A stretch of 64,000 nt of DNA from assembly GCF_003609635.1 (NCBI RefSeq), contig NZ_MCIA01000001.1, positions 160,906 to 224,905 on the forward strand. Reading direction: 5' to 3'. Position numbers and translations under genes: made by a program. Each line of letters begins with the position of its first letter. The stretch's first letter is position 1. Below, one piece after another: positions 36,732 through 46,254 of the stretch. This DNA is from Lacrimispora algidixylanolytica. Lineage in GTDB: Bacteria; Bacillota; Clostridia; Lachnospirales; Lachnospiraceae. The notes below the pieces were generated by a model. The model worked only from the letters and a program-made list of their open reading frames with translations, searched no databases and was not told the DNA's origin.

Positions 36732-38081
36732 TTATCTACAAGCTTCAATGGCTGATTTTAAGATTTGAAGGCCACATGTAAGCTGTTCGTCTGTGACGAC
36801 TAGAGGACATAAAAAGCGGATGACATTAGACCCGGAACCTGCGCTTTCCACAATAAGGCCATGTTGTACACAGTAATCTACGATGGCGGATACCAGCTTC
36901 CCATTGGGAACTTTACTTTCTTTATCCGTTACAAATTCAATTCCCATCATACAGCCAATGCCTCTTACATCTCCCACTTCCTCAAATTCCTCCACCCAGT
37001 GGTCAAATTCGTTTCGGCAAATGGTCGCAATGGCAAGAGCCCTAGAGCATAAATCTTCTTTTTCTATGATCTCAATGGTCTTAAGGGCTGACGCACACGC
37101 AAGGGCATTGCCTCCAAAGGTTCCACCGATGATTCCATTTCTTACTCCATCAAATATCTCCTTGGAAGCGGTTACAGCACTTAGGGGAAGCCCACCTGCA
37201 ATGGATTTTGCGGATACTAAGATATCTGGAGGGCAACCTGCCCCTTTCCAATAATCAGATACAAATAACTTTCCAGATCTTGCAAAACCAGTTTGAACTT
37301 CATCGGCAATGAGTAAAATTCCTTGCTCGTCACAGATGTTTCTCAGTGCCTTCACCCATTCTAAGGGAGCTGGAATGAATCCGCCCTCTCCTTGCACCGG
37401 CTCAACCACAATAGCAGCTACGTATTCTGCTGGAGATGCCTCCTCAAAGACCTTGTTAAGGCGTTCGAGATAATAGTCAATGGCACTAACTTCGTCATAC
37501 CCCTTTGGGCCTCTGTAAAGGTAAGGGAACTCCGCCCGGTAGATGCCGTCTGGGAAGGGGCCGACTCCTGCGGCATAAGACTTCTTTGCTGTCATGGAGG
37601 CCGCTAAAAGGGTTCTTCCATGAAAGGCTCCGGAGAACACGATAATATTAGGTCTTCCGGAATAGGATTTTGCAATCTTTACCGCATTTTCAATGGCCTC
37701 TGCTCCGGAGTTTGAAAACATGGTCTTTTTCTCCTCGGCTTTTAAAGGAACGATTTCATTCATTTTCTCTGCAAGGCTTATGTACCCTTCATGGGTCACA
37801 ATATTCATCATTGCGTGAAAATACTTCTCCGATTGATCTTTTACTGCTTCTATTAATTCAGGACGGCTGTATCCGATGTTTAATACGCCCACTCCCCCGA
37901 CCCAGTCAAGGAAACGGTTTCCGTCCACATCTTCAAACATTGCCCCCTCTCCTTTTTCAATCACACAAGGATAGGCCGATTTGATGGCATTTGGAATGGC
38001 ATTCATCCTTCTTTTTAAAATAGCATCCGCCTTTGGCCCAGGCAGTGGGGTTTTTATTTCTGGCAGCGAATCCTTTAACAT
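36732..38081 (-). CDS. gabT: Class III aminotransferase, probable 4-aminobutyrate transaminase
   Basis: A 449-residue PLP enzyme of aminotransferase class III. The PLP lysine is Lys292 in SAKSIAGGLPLSAV, with IADEVQTGFARSGKLF before it; this motif pair is typical of GABA transaminases. It would turn GABA plus 2-oxoglutarate into succinic semialdehyde plus glutamate. GGAGAAAACT sets the start at 38081. It is the last gene of a unit with an iron alcohol dehydrogenase and a polar amino-acid importer, which fits degradation of GABA or a similar omega-amino acid. Ornithine- or beta-alanine-type substrates are alternatives. Confidence 0.82.
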   Translation of the reverse strand: MLKDSLPEIKTPLPGPKADAILKRRMNAIPNAIKSAYPCVIEKGEGAMFEDVDGNRFLDWVGGVGVLNIGYSRPELIEAVKDQSEKYFHAMMNIVTHEGYISLAEKMNEIVPLKAEEKKTMFSNSGAEAIENAVKIAKSYSGRPNIIVFSGAFHGRTLLAASMTAKKSYAAGVGPFPDGIYRAEFPYLYRGPKGYDEVSAIDYYLERLNKVFEEASPAEYVAAIVVEPVQGEGGFIPAPLEWVKALRNICDEQGILLIADEVQTGFARSGKLFVSDYWKGAGCPPDILVSAKSIAGGLPLSAVTASKEIFDGVRNGIIGGTFGGNALACASALKTIEIIEKEDLCSRALAIATICRNEFDHWVEEFEEVGDVRGIGCMMGIEFVTDKESKVPNGKLVSAIVDYCVQHGLIVESAGSGSNVIRFLCPLVVTDEQLTCGLQILKSAIEACR

Positions 38082-38117
38082 AGTTTTCTCCATTCTGCGC
38101 TGCTTTTGCACAACGTC

Positions 38118-39248
38118 TTACAGTGATTTTTGATAGATTTCCTTGATTTCCTCCGGAGTGAATACCACCGGGTGATTTGCCATACTGGCGGCTGATACCT
38201 TTAAGCAGTTCTTAGTCAGCCAGGAGAGATCACTCTCCTCAATTCCCATATCCTTAAGGCTTTCCGTAAGATCAAGCCTGGAGATGAGCTTATGAATTTG
38301 CTCTACAAAATCTGTTTCATCTCTTCCACCTAGAAGCTTTGAAAGGGTAGCAAATTTATAAGGCGCTCCCTTTATGGAAGATTCAAATACATGGGGAGCC
38401 AAAGCTGCAAGGCCTCTTCCATGAACTGCATCCTTTAGTCCACTGACCGGATGCTCCATTCCATGAAGGGCGGTAACTCCTGCAGTATTAATGACCATTC
38501 CCCCAAGAGTACTGGAAAGGCAAAGCTGATCCCAATTGTTAAGATCTCCAGTATCCTCATAAAGCGCTACAAGGCTTTCTGCCGCAAGTCTTACCCCCTC
38601 TAAAGCCATAAGGTCTGTAAGAGGCTGGGATATGGTGGATAAATAAGCATCTATGTTGTGGCAAAGTGCATCAAAGCCTACGGAAGCTAAAATTCCTTTT
38701 GGCATTGTCATCATTAACTGAGGATCAACAATGGAGCAGGTGGGAACAATTGCACTGCACCGAAGTGATTTCTTATCTAGAGTTTGTGGATTGGTCATGA
38801 CTGCAAAGCCATTTCCTTCACTTCCTGTTCCGCAGGTGGTTGGAACCGCCAGTAGGGGAAGGGCCTTATCACTCACCTTTTTTCCATAGATATAATCGTT
38901 TATATCTCCCCCATTTAATGCCATAAAAGCAATGCCCTTGCCAGTATCTAGACTGCTTCCGCCACCCAGGGCAATGATAAAATCACAGCCTTCCTGGTTT
39001 GCTAATTCCCCTCCTTCATAAACCGTAGTAGTCAGGGGATTTGGTTCTGCCTTATCAAACAATACGAAGGAAACTCCGTTTTCTTCCAACTGCTTTTTCG
39101 TTCTGTCAAGAAGGCCTGATTTCTTGGTGCTATTACCACCGGTTACAATCAGTGCCCGTTTTCCAATGGCTGCTGCCTTCTCTCCAATGAAATCTGCCTT
39201 TCCCCGGCCAAACACCAGATTGACTGGCAAATAATATTGAAATTCCAT
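38118..39248 (-). CDS. Iron-containing alcohol dehydrogenase
   Basis: A 376-residue group III alcohol dehydrogenase. It has the NAD-binding GGGSSLDTGKGIA, the CGTGSEGNGFAV block, and metal-ligand histidines in FDALCHNIDAYLS and LHGMEHPVSG. It lies 36 bases upstream of the aminotransferase start, so it plausibly reduces the semialdehyde made there (succinic semialdehyde to 4-hydroxybutyrate if the substrate is GABA). That role is an inference from position. GAGGATC lies before the ATG. Confidence 0.9.
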   Translation of the reverse strand: MEFQYYLPVNLVFGRGKADFIGEKAAAIGKRALIVTGGNSTKKSGLLDRTKKQLEENGVSFVLFDKAEPNPLTTTVYEGGELANQEGCDFIIALGGGSSLDTGKGIAFMALNGGDINDYIYGKKVSDKALPLLAVPTTCGTGSEGNGFAVMTNPQTLDKKSLRCSAIVPTCSIVDPQLMMTMPKGILASVGFDALCHNIDAYLSTISQPLTDLMALEGVRLAAESLVALYEDTGDLNNWDQLCLSSTLGGMVINTAGVTALHGMEHPVSGLKDAVHGRGLAALAPHVFESSIKGAPYKFATLSKLLGGRDETDFVEQIHKLISRLDLTESLKDMGIEESDLSWLTKNCLKVSAASMANHPVVFTPEEIKEIYQKSL

Positions 39249-39313
39249 GTCAGATCCTCTTTCCTGTCTTTTTTTAGCTGTCCGGCTCCCTAGGGAAGCC
39301 GGCTCAGATGGTG

Positions 39314-40192
39314 TTATTTCACATTTTTTGTCTTTCCTTCAGCCACACCTACGAAGTAATCCTCTGTAAGACCGAAATCCTTTAATATTTTCAAAAGAGT
39401 TCCATCTGCTTTCATCTCATTTAAAGCACCGTTTACTTCCTCTAAGAATGCTTTGTCTTCAAAACGTACTGCTGCACCGATCTGCCCGCTTGCCTCAGCC
39501 TCGTATGGGGAAAGAAGCTTAAGCTTTAAGGAACTGTCAGAAGAAAGGGTATATCCGGCAACGATACCATCGGTTACTACAGCTTCCACCTTTCCGGTAT
39601 TAACAGCTGTCATTAGGGTAGCCTGATTATCGTAAGCTTCCAGTCCTCCGATTTTGCCTTCATCAAGCCATTTCTGTGCTGTCTCATAGAAGGTGGTACC
39701 TGGCTGTGCTCCTATCTTTTTCCCTTTTAAATCTTCCTTGCTTTTGATGGTGGAACTTTCAGGAATTACCACAGCTTCGCCTTCCTGATACCATTTGTCA
39801 GTAAAGGCTGCGATCTGAAGTCTTTCATCTTTTACATACATGGCATCGGCTACCATATCTACGTTTTTGTTATTAAGCTCTACCAAAAGGTTGGAAAAAT
39901 CGGTGACCTTCATCTGAAGATCAGGGATTCCAAGCCTCTTACAGATCTCTTTCAGTATTTCAATATCAACCCCTTTTAACTTTTTGGATTCTACATCAGT
40001 ATAAGAAAAAGGTGCATCGTTTGAGGAGCCAATTAAGAGATAACCTTTTTCTTTTGCCTTTGTTAACATGGCAGATTCTCCAGAGACTGACTTCGTCTCA
40101 GCTTTCTTTACCTGACACCCCATAAGGGAAGTGACTGCAATTAGTATTACGAATAGCCATAAGATTCCTTTACTACTTTTTCTGTTATTCAT
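39314..40192 (-). CDS. Amino-acid ABC transporter substrate-binding lipoprotein
   Basis: A 292-residue family 3 solute-binding protein with a lipobox (TSLMGC, cysteine near residue 26) for membrane anchoring and the SBP_bac_3 pattern AKEKGYLLIGSSNDAPFSYTD ... LKGVDIEILKEICKRLG. It captures a polar amino acid and delivers it to the permease encoded 29 bases upstream. The linkage to aminotransferase and alcohol dehydrogenase suggests a GABA-like or basic amino acid. AGAAAGGA precedes the ATG. Confidence 0.93.
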   Translation of the reverse strand: MNNRKSSKGILWLFVILIAVTSLMGCQVKKAETKSVSGESAMLTKAKEKGYLLIGSSNDAPFSYTDVESKKLKGVDIEILKEICKRLGIPDLQMKVTDFSNLLVELNNKNVDMVADAMYVKDERLQIAAFTDKWYQEGEAVVIPESSTIKSKEDLKGKKIGAQPGTTFYETAQKWLDEGKIGGLEAYDNQATLMTAVNTGKVEAVVTDGIVAGYTLSSDSSLKLKLLSPYEAEASGQIGAAVRFEDKAFLEEVNGALNEMKADGTLLKILKDFGLTEDYFVGVAEGKTKNVK

Positions 40193-40221
40193 AGGTTAAT
40201 TTCCTTTCTTATTTATGTTAG

Positions 40222-40917
40222 TTATTGGGTTCTTTTTAATTTTCGTTCTATAATTCCTCCAAGCTGGGAAAGGGGCAAGCTCAGCATTAGATAGACGAGT
40301 GCCAGTATGGTATAGGCCTCAACGGTAAGAAATGTCTGGGAGGCATATGTTTTCGTTCGAAGGAGTAATTCTTGAACGGATATCATGGCAAGAAGGGATG
40401 TGTCTTTAATTAACATAACCAGATAATTACCAAATACTGGAATAGAATTTCTCATGGCTGGAGGTAATATAAAGTGAAAGAGCACCTTTTGCTCACTAAA
40501 TCCAAGAGCCAGACCAGCTTCTCTTTGACCGGAGTCTACTGCCAAGATAGCGGAGCGTATGACCTCTGACATATAGCAGCCGTAATTGACTGCAAATCCG
40601 ATAATTCCGCAGGTAGAGGCATTTAACTGTACGTTGGCTTCGTATCCAAGGGCGGCTAATACTCCGTTTATTAAGGTAGGAACCACGTAATAGATATAAA
40701 ATAATTGCACCAGGAGAGGCGTTCCCCGAATCAGTTCAATGATGATTCCAAGAAAACGACTAAGTAGCTTATGCTTTGAAAGTCTTCCTATGGCAATGAG
40801 TAAAGCAGCTACTAAAGCAAAGGCAAAGCCAACTAATGTGATATAAATAACAATTCCCACGCCCCCTAATAGACTGGGTAGCAAAGTACCAAACGCTTTT
40901 GTGAAATTAAGTTCCAT
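40222..40917 (-). CDS. Amino-acid ABC transporter permease
   Basis: A 231-residue HisM/GlnP-type permease with about five helices and the EAA loop SGQREAGLALGFSEQKVLFHFILPPAMRNSIP that contacts the ATPase. ELIRGTPLLVQLFY near the start is characteristic of the polar amino-acid family. It probably works as a homodimer, since no second permease is present. GGGAGGTG lies before the ATG, 12 bases after the ATPase gene. Confidence 0.94.
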   Translation of the reverse strand: MELNFTKAFGTLLPSLLGGVGIVIYITLVGFAFALVAALLIAIGRLSKHKLLSRFLGIIIELIRGTPLLVQLFYIYYVVPTLINGVLAALGYEANVQLNASTCGIIGFAVNYGCYMSEVIRSAILAVDSGQREAGLALGFSEQKVLFHFILPPAMRNSIPVFGNYLVMLIKDTSLLAMISVQELLLRTKTYASQTFLTVEAYTILALVYLMLSLPLSQLGGIIERKLKRTQ

Positions 40918-40929
40918 GGTGTCACCTCC

Positions 40930-41652
40930 CTAAAGGACTCTGGATAAGAATGCCTTTGTTCTCTCATTTTTAGGCTGTGTAAATATTTCATCTGGAGGCC
41001 CTTCCTCCACGATATAGCCACCGTCCATAAAGATGACCCGGTCCGCCACGTCTTTGGCAAATCCCATTTCATGGGTTACTACAATCATGGTCATACCTTC
41101 TCCGGCAAGCTGTTTCATAACCTCTAGCACATCTCCTACTAATTCCGGGTCAAGAGCGGAAGTTGGCTCATCAAACAACAGGATCTCCGGCTTCATGGCA
41201 AGTGCTCTTGCAATGGCAACTCTTTGCTGCTGCCCTCCCGACAAAGAAGAGGGATAGGAATCGGCTTTATGAGACAACCCCACCTTTTCAAGAAGCTTTA
41301 AAGCCTGCTCCTTTGCTTCTTTTGCGGGTACCTTATTCAGCTTCATAGGCGCATACATAACATTTTCAATGGTTGTCATAAGGGGAAATAGATGAAACTT
41401 CTGAAATACCATTCCCACCTGCTTGCGATAATCCGTTACCTTTTTTCCAAGCTGAAGGATGTTATCTCCCAGATACAAGATTTCACCACCCGTGGGAGTT
41501 TCTAATAAGTTAATGCAACGCAAGAAGGTACTTTTACCGGAACCAGAAGGTCCGATGATTACAACTACCTCTCCCTGACTGACGGTCACATTCACATCCC
41601 GCAAAACCTCCAGATCTTCAAAGCACTTTGATAAATTTTTTATTTGCAGCAT
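40930..41652 (-). CDS. Amino-acid ABC transporter ATP-binding protein
   Basis: A 240-residue GlnQ/HisP-type ATPase: Walker [10 protein letters not shown], signature [15 protein letters not shown], Walker [15 protein letters not shown], and the H-loop [15 protein letters not shown] sets the start at 41652. It is the first gene of the importer set and is followed by permease and binding protein on the same strand. The upstream neighbour is the cytidylate-kinase-like gene. Confidence 0.95.
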   Translation of the reverse strand: MLQIKNLSKCFEDLEVLRDVNVTVSQGEVVVIIGPSGSGKSTFLRCINLLETPTGGEILYLGDNILQLGKKVTDYRKQVGMVFQKFHLFPLMTTIENVMYAPMKLNKVPAKEAKEQALKLLEKVGLSHKADSYPSSLSGGQQQRVAIARALAMKPEILLFDEPTSALDPELVGDVLEVMKQLAGEGMTMIVVTHEMGFAKDVADRVIFMDGGYIVEEGPPDEIFTQPKNERTKAFLSRVL

Positions 41653-41760
41653 GATCCGAATCCTCCTCTCTTTCCATCTCTTTTCATACAACAAAAAAGG
41701 CAATGTCTTTTTTTCAAAAGCTCCATTGCCCTGGAAGTATCTGATATTTAATTGTTATAG

Positions 41761-42372
41761 TTATTGGGATAAAAGACCCGGGAATTTCTTTCTTATAAGC
41801 TCTGTTAATATATCGCAGGTTCCTTCTACACCAAGTAGGCTGGAATCAATCATAACATCTTTGTATTCCTTATCTGACATGAGATATCCGCAATAATGTC
41901 TGTGGTAGGATTCTCTTGCCTTATCCACGGATGCAATCATTTTTTTTGCTTCATCTGGTTTCATATTCAGTCGTTCGATGCAGTTGGTAAGTCTAGCTTC
42001 ATAAGGAGCATAGATAAAAATATGAATGATATTTTTATGATCCCTTAAGATATGATCTGCACACCTTCCAACGATAATACAGGATTCCCGTTCTGCTAAA
42101 TCAACGATGATTTTTTTCTGAGCGGAATAGACAGAATCCTGAATGGTTGTGGTGCCCATACCAAGAGGATGGTTCATATTAAAGAATGCCGTTTTTGCAC
42201 TTTCTTCCACATCACTTATGGCAGAAACAGGAAGATTAAGATCCTTAGAAGTCATTTCAACAATGTCTCTATCATAGTATTCGATTCCAAGCTTCTCACT
42301 GATTTGTCTAGCAATGGGTCTTCCCATGCTGCCAAATTGTCTTGTAATGGTAACAACAAACGTTTCCCTCAA
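41761..42372 (-). CDS. Cytidylate-kinase-like family protein
   Basis: A 203-residue P-loop-type protein of the cytidylate kinase-like family (PF13189). It starts RETFVVTITRQFGSMGRPIA and contains LGIEYYDRDIVEM and RCADHILRDHKNIIHIFIYAP. A TTG start at 42372 is chosen because AGAGGTG stands seven bases before it and no ATG fits. Members often sit beside transport or metabolic genes, and true substrates are unknown. It is the first gene of the strand that leads into the amino-acid importer and is divergent from the PucR-type regulator. Confidence 0.85.
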   Translation of the reverse strand: MRETFVVTITRQFGSMGRPIARQISEKLGIEYYDRDIVEMTSKDLNLPVSAISDVEESAKTAFFNMNHPLGMGTTTIQDSVYSAQKKIIVDLAERESCIIVGRCADHILRDHKNIIHIFIYAPYEARLTNCIERLNMKPDEAKKMIASVDKARESYHRHYCGYLMSDKEYKDVMIDSSLLGVEGTCDILTELIRKKFPGLLSQ

Positions 42373-42532
42373 ATAGAACACCTCTTTCCTTAAATTCTGT
42401 TTTATTTTCATTATTATACGCTCTGCCTACCCCTGCCACAATATTTGTTTGCTCTAATTTTTTCGGTTAATATTGTACTCTGAGTACAAAGCATGTTATA
42501 CTTTACCATCATATAGCCAGGGAGGATCCCCT

Positions 42533-43654
42533 ATGAAGACTCAAGTTTTGGATCTCTATCATACGACAAAGGAAACATACCACTTAAAACTATTAAGTGG
42601 AGAAGCCGGACTCACCAACTCTATCTCCTGGGTATATCTAGCGGAGGATTTTCAGAATATGCCCTTTTTAAAGGGTGGGGAGCTTGTGATTACGACGGGA
42701 CTGTTTATGCAAAGTGGAATCACGTTATTAGAATTTATCTGTGCGCTGGTTACAAGAAGCTGCAGCGGAATCCTCATTAATGTGGGTCAGTATATTCATG
42801 AGGAAGATATCACCCATGAGATAAAGGAATTTTGCCAAAATAGTGACTTCCCCCTAATTACCATGCCGTGGAAAGTCCATCTTGTGGATATCATGCAAGA
42901 TTACTGCCGCACCCTGCTTTTAAGCACCAGAAATACAGACCTTGTCAATGCAGCATTTCTAGGCGCTATCTATCAGTCTACCCTTCATGAAAATACACTC
43001 CTTACCCTAAACCAACAGGGGTTTCCTACAAAAGGAGAATACCGGATCTTTGTAATTCAGAACCTTCAAATCACCACTAGAATCACCTTTTCCTTAAATC
43101 ACAGGAAATTAAAATACCACCTGTTTGAACATGATCATCTCCAGATATTGGTTGTCCTTACTTCTCAACTTCAAATTCCAATGAGCGAGCTCATGGATAT
43201 CCTGTTATTTTGTGACAGCATTGCCCTTGGAATCAGTAATTCCTTTTCTTCCTTAATGGAATTTGGACTCTGCTACAAGCGTGCCCGTTTTGCCCTTGCG
43301 GCGGCCTCCTTTTGGAGCATTCCTGCGGTTTATTTTGAAGAGCTGGGAATCTTTCAGATCCTTTTCTCTTCCTCAGACCCGGAAATGTTAAAAGCAATCA
43401 GTAAAAACAGCCTTGGATTGTTGGAAGAATTCGATGCCGCTCATGATTCAGACTATCTAAGTACTTTAAGAGCCTTTCTGCTCTCTGATTGCAACTTATT
43501 AGAGACAGCCGGAAGCATGCACACGCACCGAAATACGATTATCTATCGATTAAAAAAGATTAAAGAGATATTGAATACGGAATTAAATGATTCAAAGATT
43601 AAGTTTGATTTGCTCATGGCATTTTACATCCGTGAATATTTTCTAATAGAATGA
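42533..43654 (+). CDS. PucR-family transcriptional regulator
   Basis: A 373-residue regulator with an N-terminal PucR domain (residues 5-125), a degenerate GGDEF-like middle part, and a C-terminal HTH_30 (LLETAGSMHTHRNTIIYRLKKIKEIL). PucR-type proteins usually activate purine, GABA or amino-acid catabolism genes; GabR-like roles in GABA use are known for this family in Gram-positives. It is divergent from the transport and aminotransferase genes and is the probable regulator. The start at 42533 has GGGAGG before it. A terminator follows. Confidence 0.91.
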   Translation: MKTQVLDLYHTTKETYHLKLLSGEAGLTNSISWVYLAEDFQNMPFLKGGELVITTGLFMQSGITLLEFICALVTRSCSGILINVGQYIHEEDITHEIKEFCQNSDFPLITMPWKVHLVDIMQDYCRTLLLSTRNTDLVNAAFLGAIYQSTLHENTLLTLNQQGFPTKGEYRIFVIQNLQITTRITFSLNHRKLKYHLFEHDHLQILVVLTSQLQIPMSELMDILLFCDSIALGISNSFSSLMEFGLCYKRARFALAAASFWSIPAVYFEELGIFQILFSSSDPEMLKAISKNSLGLLEEFDAAHDSDYLSTLRAFLLSDCNLLETAGSMHTHRNTIIYRLKKIKEILNTELNDSKIKFDLLMAFYIREYFLIE

Positions 43655-43674
43655 TATCTATAAAGATGCAAACA

Positions 43675-43711
43675 AAAACCTGGGAAAGCATGACCTTCTC
43701 CCAGGTTTTTT
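43675..43711. terminator. Bidirectional terminator
   Basis: AAAACCTGGGA pairs with TCCCAGGTTTT around an AAGCATGACCTTC loop and has A- and T-runs on its flanks. It lies between the convergent PucR and phosphoesterase genes. Confidence 0.85.
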
Positions 43712-43739
43712 GATTACTATTTGTTCTACTCGAATAGAC

Positions 43740-44603
43740 TTAGCCAAGAAGTCCAAGTACGTTTGCAGCCTCCTGCCAGTAGCATTCAGGAATTGTGGAC
43801 CACTCCGTTTTCCCTTCCAGGTCCTGATATAATTTTAAGGCCAGATCCAGGCATTCTTTGGACCGGTCGATTCCGGTAAGAAGGCAGTTTTCCACTAATT
43901 TGGCCCAGATATTTGATTTTTCATATAAACCGCTGTCATGGAGATCAAACACTGCTAAAGCCTTATCATAGTCAATCTGAAGAAGCTCTTCTTCCCAGGT
44001 TCCCTTTTCCCCATGGAGAATTCCATACTGGGCATTCCCCTCATAAAAGTAGGGTACTCCAGCAGATCCAACATTCATGAGCTTTTTCCCCTGGTACTCC
44101 TGAGTTCCCTGAATGTGGCTGTGACCGCATAGGATTACCCCTGCATCCATGGATTTTAATGTGTCCGTTACCTTCTGGCTGCCCAGCCTTAAGACTCCCT
44201 TGGTATGTTCCATGGAGCCGTGGCAGTACAACACATCGGGATAACCGCTTATGCTCATGCGCCCGGATATGGGTAAGCTTCTAAAAAAATCAAAATCACG
44301 TTCTGTTAGATTCTCAAAGGTATATAATAGGCTTCCGGTTGCGGATGAAGGGATGATCCAGTGATTCAGACCTTGGTCTTTATAATCCAGCATATACTCT
44401 TCCCGGTTTCCCTTTATAAAGCTGCACTCATAGCTGTCTTTAAGCTCATAAAGAAGATTCATGGTCTTTTGGGGATACCCACAGTCACTGACGTAATCTC
44501 CTAAGAATAAAAACCGGTCCGCCCCTTCTTTGATCCCATGATCCACGCAAGCCTTTAATCCATGGTAATTGCTGTGGGTGTCACTGATCACTCCTATTTT
44601 CAT
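43740..44603 (-). CDS. Calcineurin-like metallophosphoesterase
   Basis: A 287-residue phosphoesterase with all five metal motifs: GVISDTHSNYHG, FLGDYVSDCG, KGNREEYML, CHGSMEHTKG and ILCGHSHIQGT. The fold is that of YfcE/MPP-type enzymes that hydrolyse phosphodiesters or phosphoprotein with Mn2+. The C-terminal 80 residues are an extra helical segment. It follows the DUF1266-like gene by 14 bases with its own AAGGAG. The substrate is unknown. Confidence 0.9.
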   Translation of the reverse strand: MKIGVISDTHSNYHGLKACVDHGIKEGADRFLFLGDYVSDCGYPQKTMNLLYELKDSYECSFIKGNREEYMLDYKDQGLNHWIIPSSATGSLLYTFENLTERDFDFFRSLPISGRMSISGYPDVLYCHGSMEHTKGVLRLGSQKVTDTLKSMDAGVILCGHSHIQGTQEYQGKKLMNVGSAGVPYFYEGNAQYGILHGEKGTWEEELLQIDYDKALAVFDLHDSGLYEKSNIWAKLVENCLLTGIDRSKECLDLALKLYQDLEGKTEWSTIPECYWQEAANVLGLLG

Positions 44604-44617
44604 ATTACATACTCCTT

Positions 44618-46048
44618 CTATGAATAAGCCTTGTTTCCCAACACGCGATTTAATTCGGAGAATGCGGAAATGGCATTTTTAATGTCTTCTGAGTAATATT
44701 CCAATACTTTATTCTTATCCAGATAAACATCTTCTTTTTTGCTGATTCCAACTTTTTTATAATTGCGAGGCAAATGAAACATGGTCATATCGTTTACCTT
44801 AAAAGCAATTAAATCAAGCTTAGTCAGTTCATAGGAAAATTGAAGCTTTTGGGTCCATGGCAGAACGTGAAGCTTAGAGCCAAACAGCTTCTTTTCAAAC
44901 AAACGGATAAAACGGTCTGTTACAAGAAGCCTGGAATGAGCCATAAAGGGGATTTCATCTGAACCATGGCGAAACTTCTTTTTCTTTACCAGTGCTTCCA
45001 TATCATAAAAGTTGCCAGAACTGGTTTCGGAAACGGGTACCGTATAGGAAAGCTCACACATCTCCTGATCCAGTAGATAACTAACCCCATATTTGACAAG
45101 CACAGGAAGTATCTTTGTCTGTGAGAAGGCAAAACGAGGCTCTGACTCCCCGGTATGGGATTCCGATTCCTCAAGTCCAACTCCATATTCTTCGGATATA
45201 CATCTGCAAAATGAGGTCATATCACTCTCCGGCCAAAGACCGGATAGTTCCAAAAGCTTTCCTTTGTGAGCTGCCAGCTTGTAGCAGCTCTCCACGTAGC
45301 TTGTGGAATCCATGATAAAGTTCCCGCTGATTGCAGACATAAGCTGTTTCCCAAATACCGCACTGGATAAAAAGGTCTGCCAGTTATCAAACAGTGCTTC
45401 CGTGACTGCGCCGTAATGATTTAGGAGTTCTTCTGCCTCCTTTTCTAGCAGGAAACCGACCATCGTTGCATCGGAGAGTATGGAAATAATTCTTGATAGA
45501 TTAAATCCAGCCACAGAGCGTCCTTTGGCAAGGGAAAGCCAGCATTTGTTTTTCTTAAACAGTCCAGTAAGGTTTTGACGCTCCCCATCATTATCCAGTT
45601 GGAAAAACTCTAGAATTGAGGTCTTAATCTTCTCCTGGCTTACGCTTGGATCTTCTGCTAATTGAAACTGCTCCCACATGGGAGCAAAGGGCTTAATATA
45701 CCCTTTCAGTTTTTCATCTGTTGAAAAATAGACGGCTGCCTTTTCTCTGGACATGGAGACAAACTGCTCCGGAGCATGAAGGTAGATGTCAATAAGGGCG
45801 CTGTAAATAACTCCGTCTGCAAGGGCATAGTGAATCAGCTCATCAAGAACAGGAGCAATCTCCTCTTGTTTTGTAATTCCAAAATTATCCCGCAACGCCT
45901 TTTTTACAATGAGTTTGCTGCCTGGAAATGTGGTATGGGGATTGATTGTGGTCAATAAATCTTTTATTTGATCGAAAGAGGGCTTATCCTCCATTGAAAG
46001 CATTCCAAAGCGGTACATAGCTGTTAATATCAGGTATTTGTTATTCAC
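44618..46048 (-). CDS. Large uncharacterised protein, DUF1266-like
   Basis: A 476-residue soluble protein with no signal peptide. The middle segment CWLSLAKGRSVAGFNLSRI, then ...GFLLEKEAEELLNHYG...LFDNWQTFLSSAVFGKQ follows the helix pattern I recall for DUF1266 (aromatic-x-Asp/Asn-hydrophobic-x-Arg, then EA, then a Trp-containing helix). The assignment is tentative. A GTG start at 46048 is preferred because GAGGATAATGGA precedes it; an ATG at 46084 lacks a site. It is coupled to the metallophosphoesterase gene downstream. Confidence 0.72.
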   Translation of the reverse strand: MNNKYLILTAMYRFGMLSMEDKPSFDQIKDLLTTINPHTTFPGSKLIVKKALRDNFGITKQEEIAPVLDELIHYALADGVIYSALIDIYLHAPEQFVSMSREKAAVYFSTDEKLKGYIKPFAPMWEQFQLAEDPSVSQEKIKTSILEFFQLDNDGERQNLTGLFKKNKCWLSLAKGRSVAGFNLSRIISILSDATMVGFLLEKEAEELLNHYGAVTEALFDNWQTFLSSAVFGKQLMSAISGNFIMDSTSYVESCYKLAAHKGKLLELSGLWPESDMTSFCRCISEEYGVGLEESESHTGESEPRFAFSQTKILPVLVKYGVSYLLDQEMCELSYTVPVSETSSGNFYDMEALVKKKKFRHGSDEIPFMAHSRLLVTDRFIRLFEKKLFGSKLHVLPWTQKLQFSYELTKLDLIAFKVNDMTMFHLPRNYKKVGISKKEDVYLDKNKVLEYYSEDIKNAISAFSELNRVLGNKAYS

Positions 46049-46254
46049 TCCATTATCCTCGTCTTTCAAGTAACTAATAATCATAAAACATTTTTCATAA
46101 TCCTAGTACATTTTATTATATTTTTCCATTCAAGTAAATGCAGTAATAGAAAAACCTTTTATTGTTAAGAAAAAGTCTCAGCCACACAGTGGTAAACCAT
46201 CTTCACTTGTGATAGGATAGGAAGATAAAAAATACAAAATTGGAGGCGATACGA

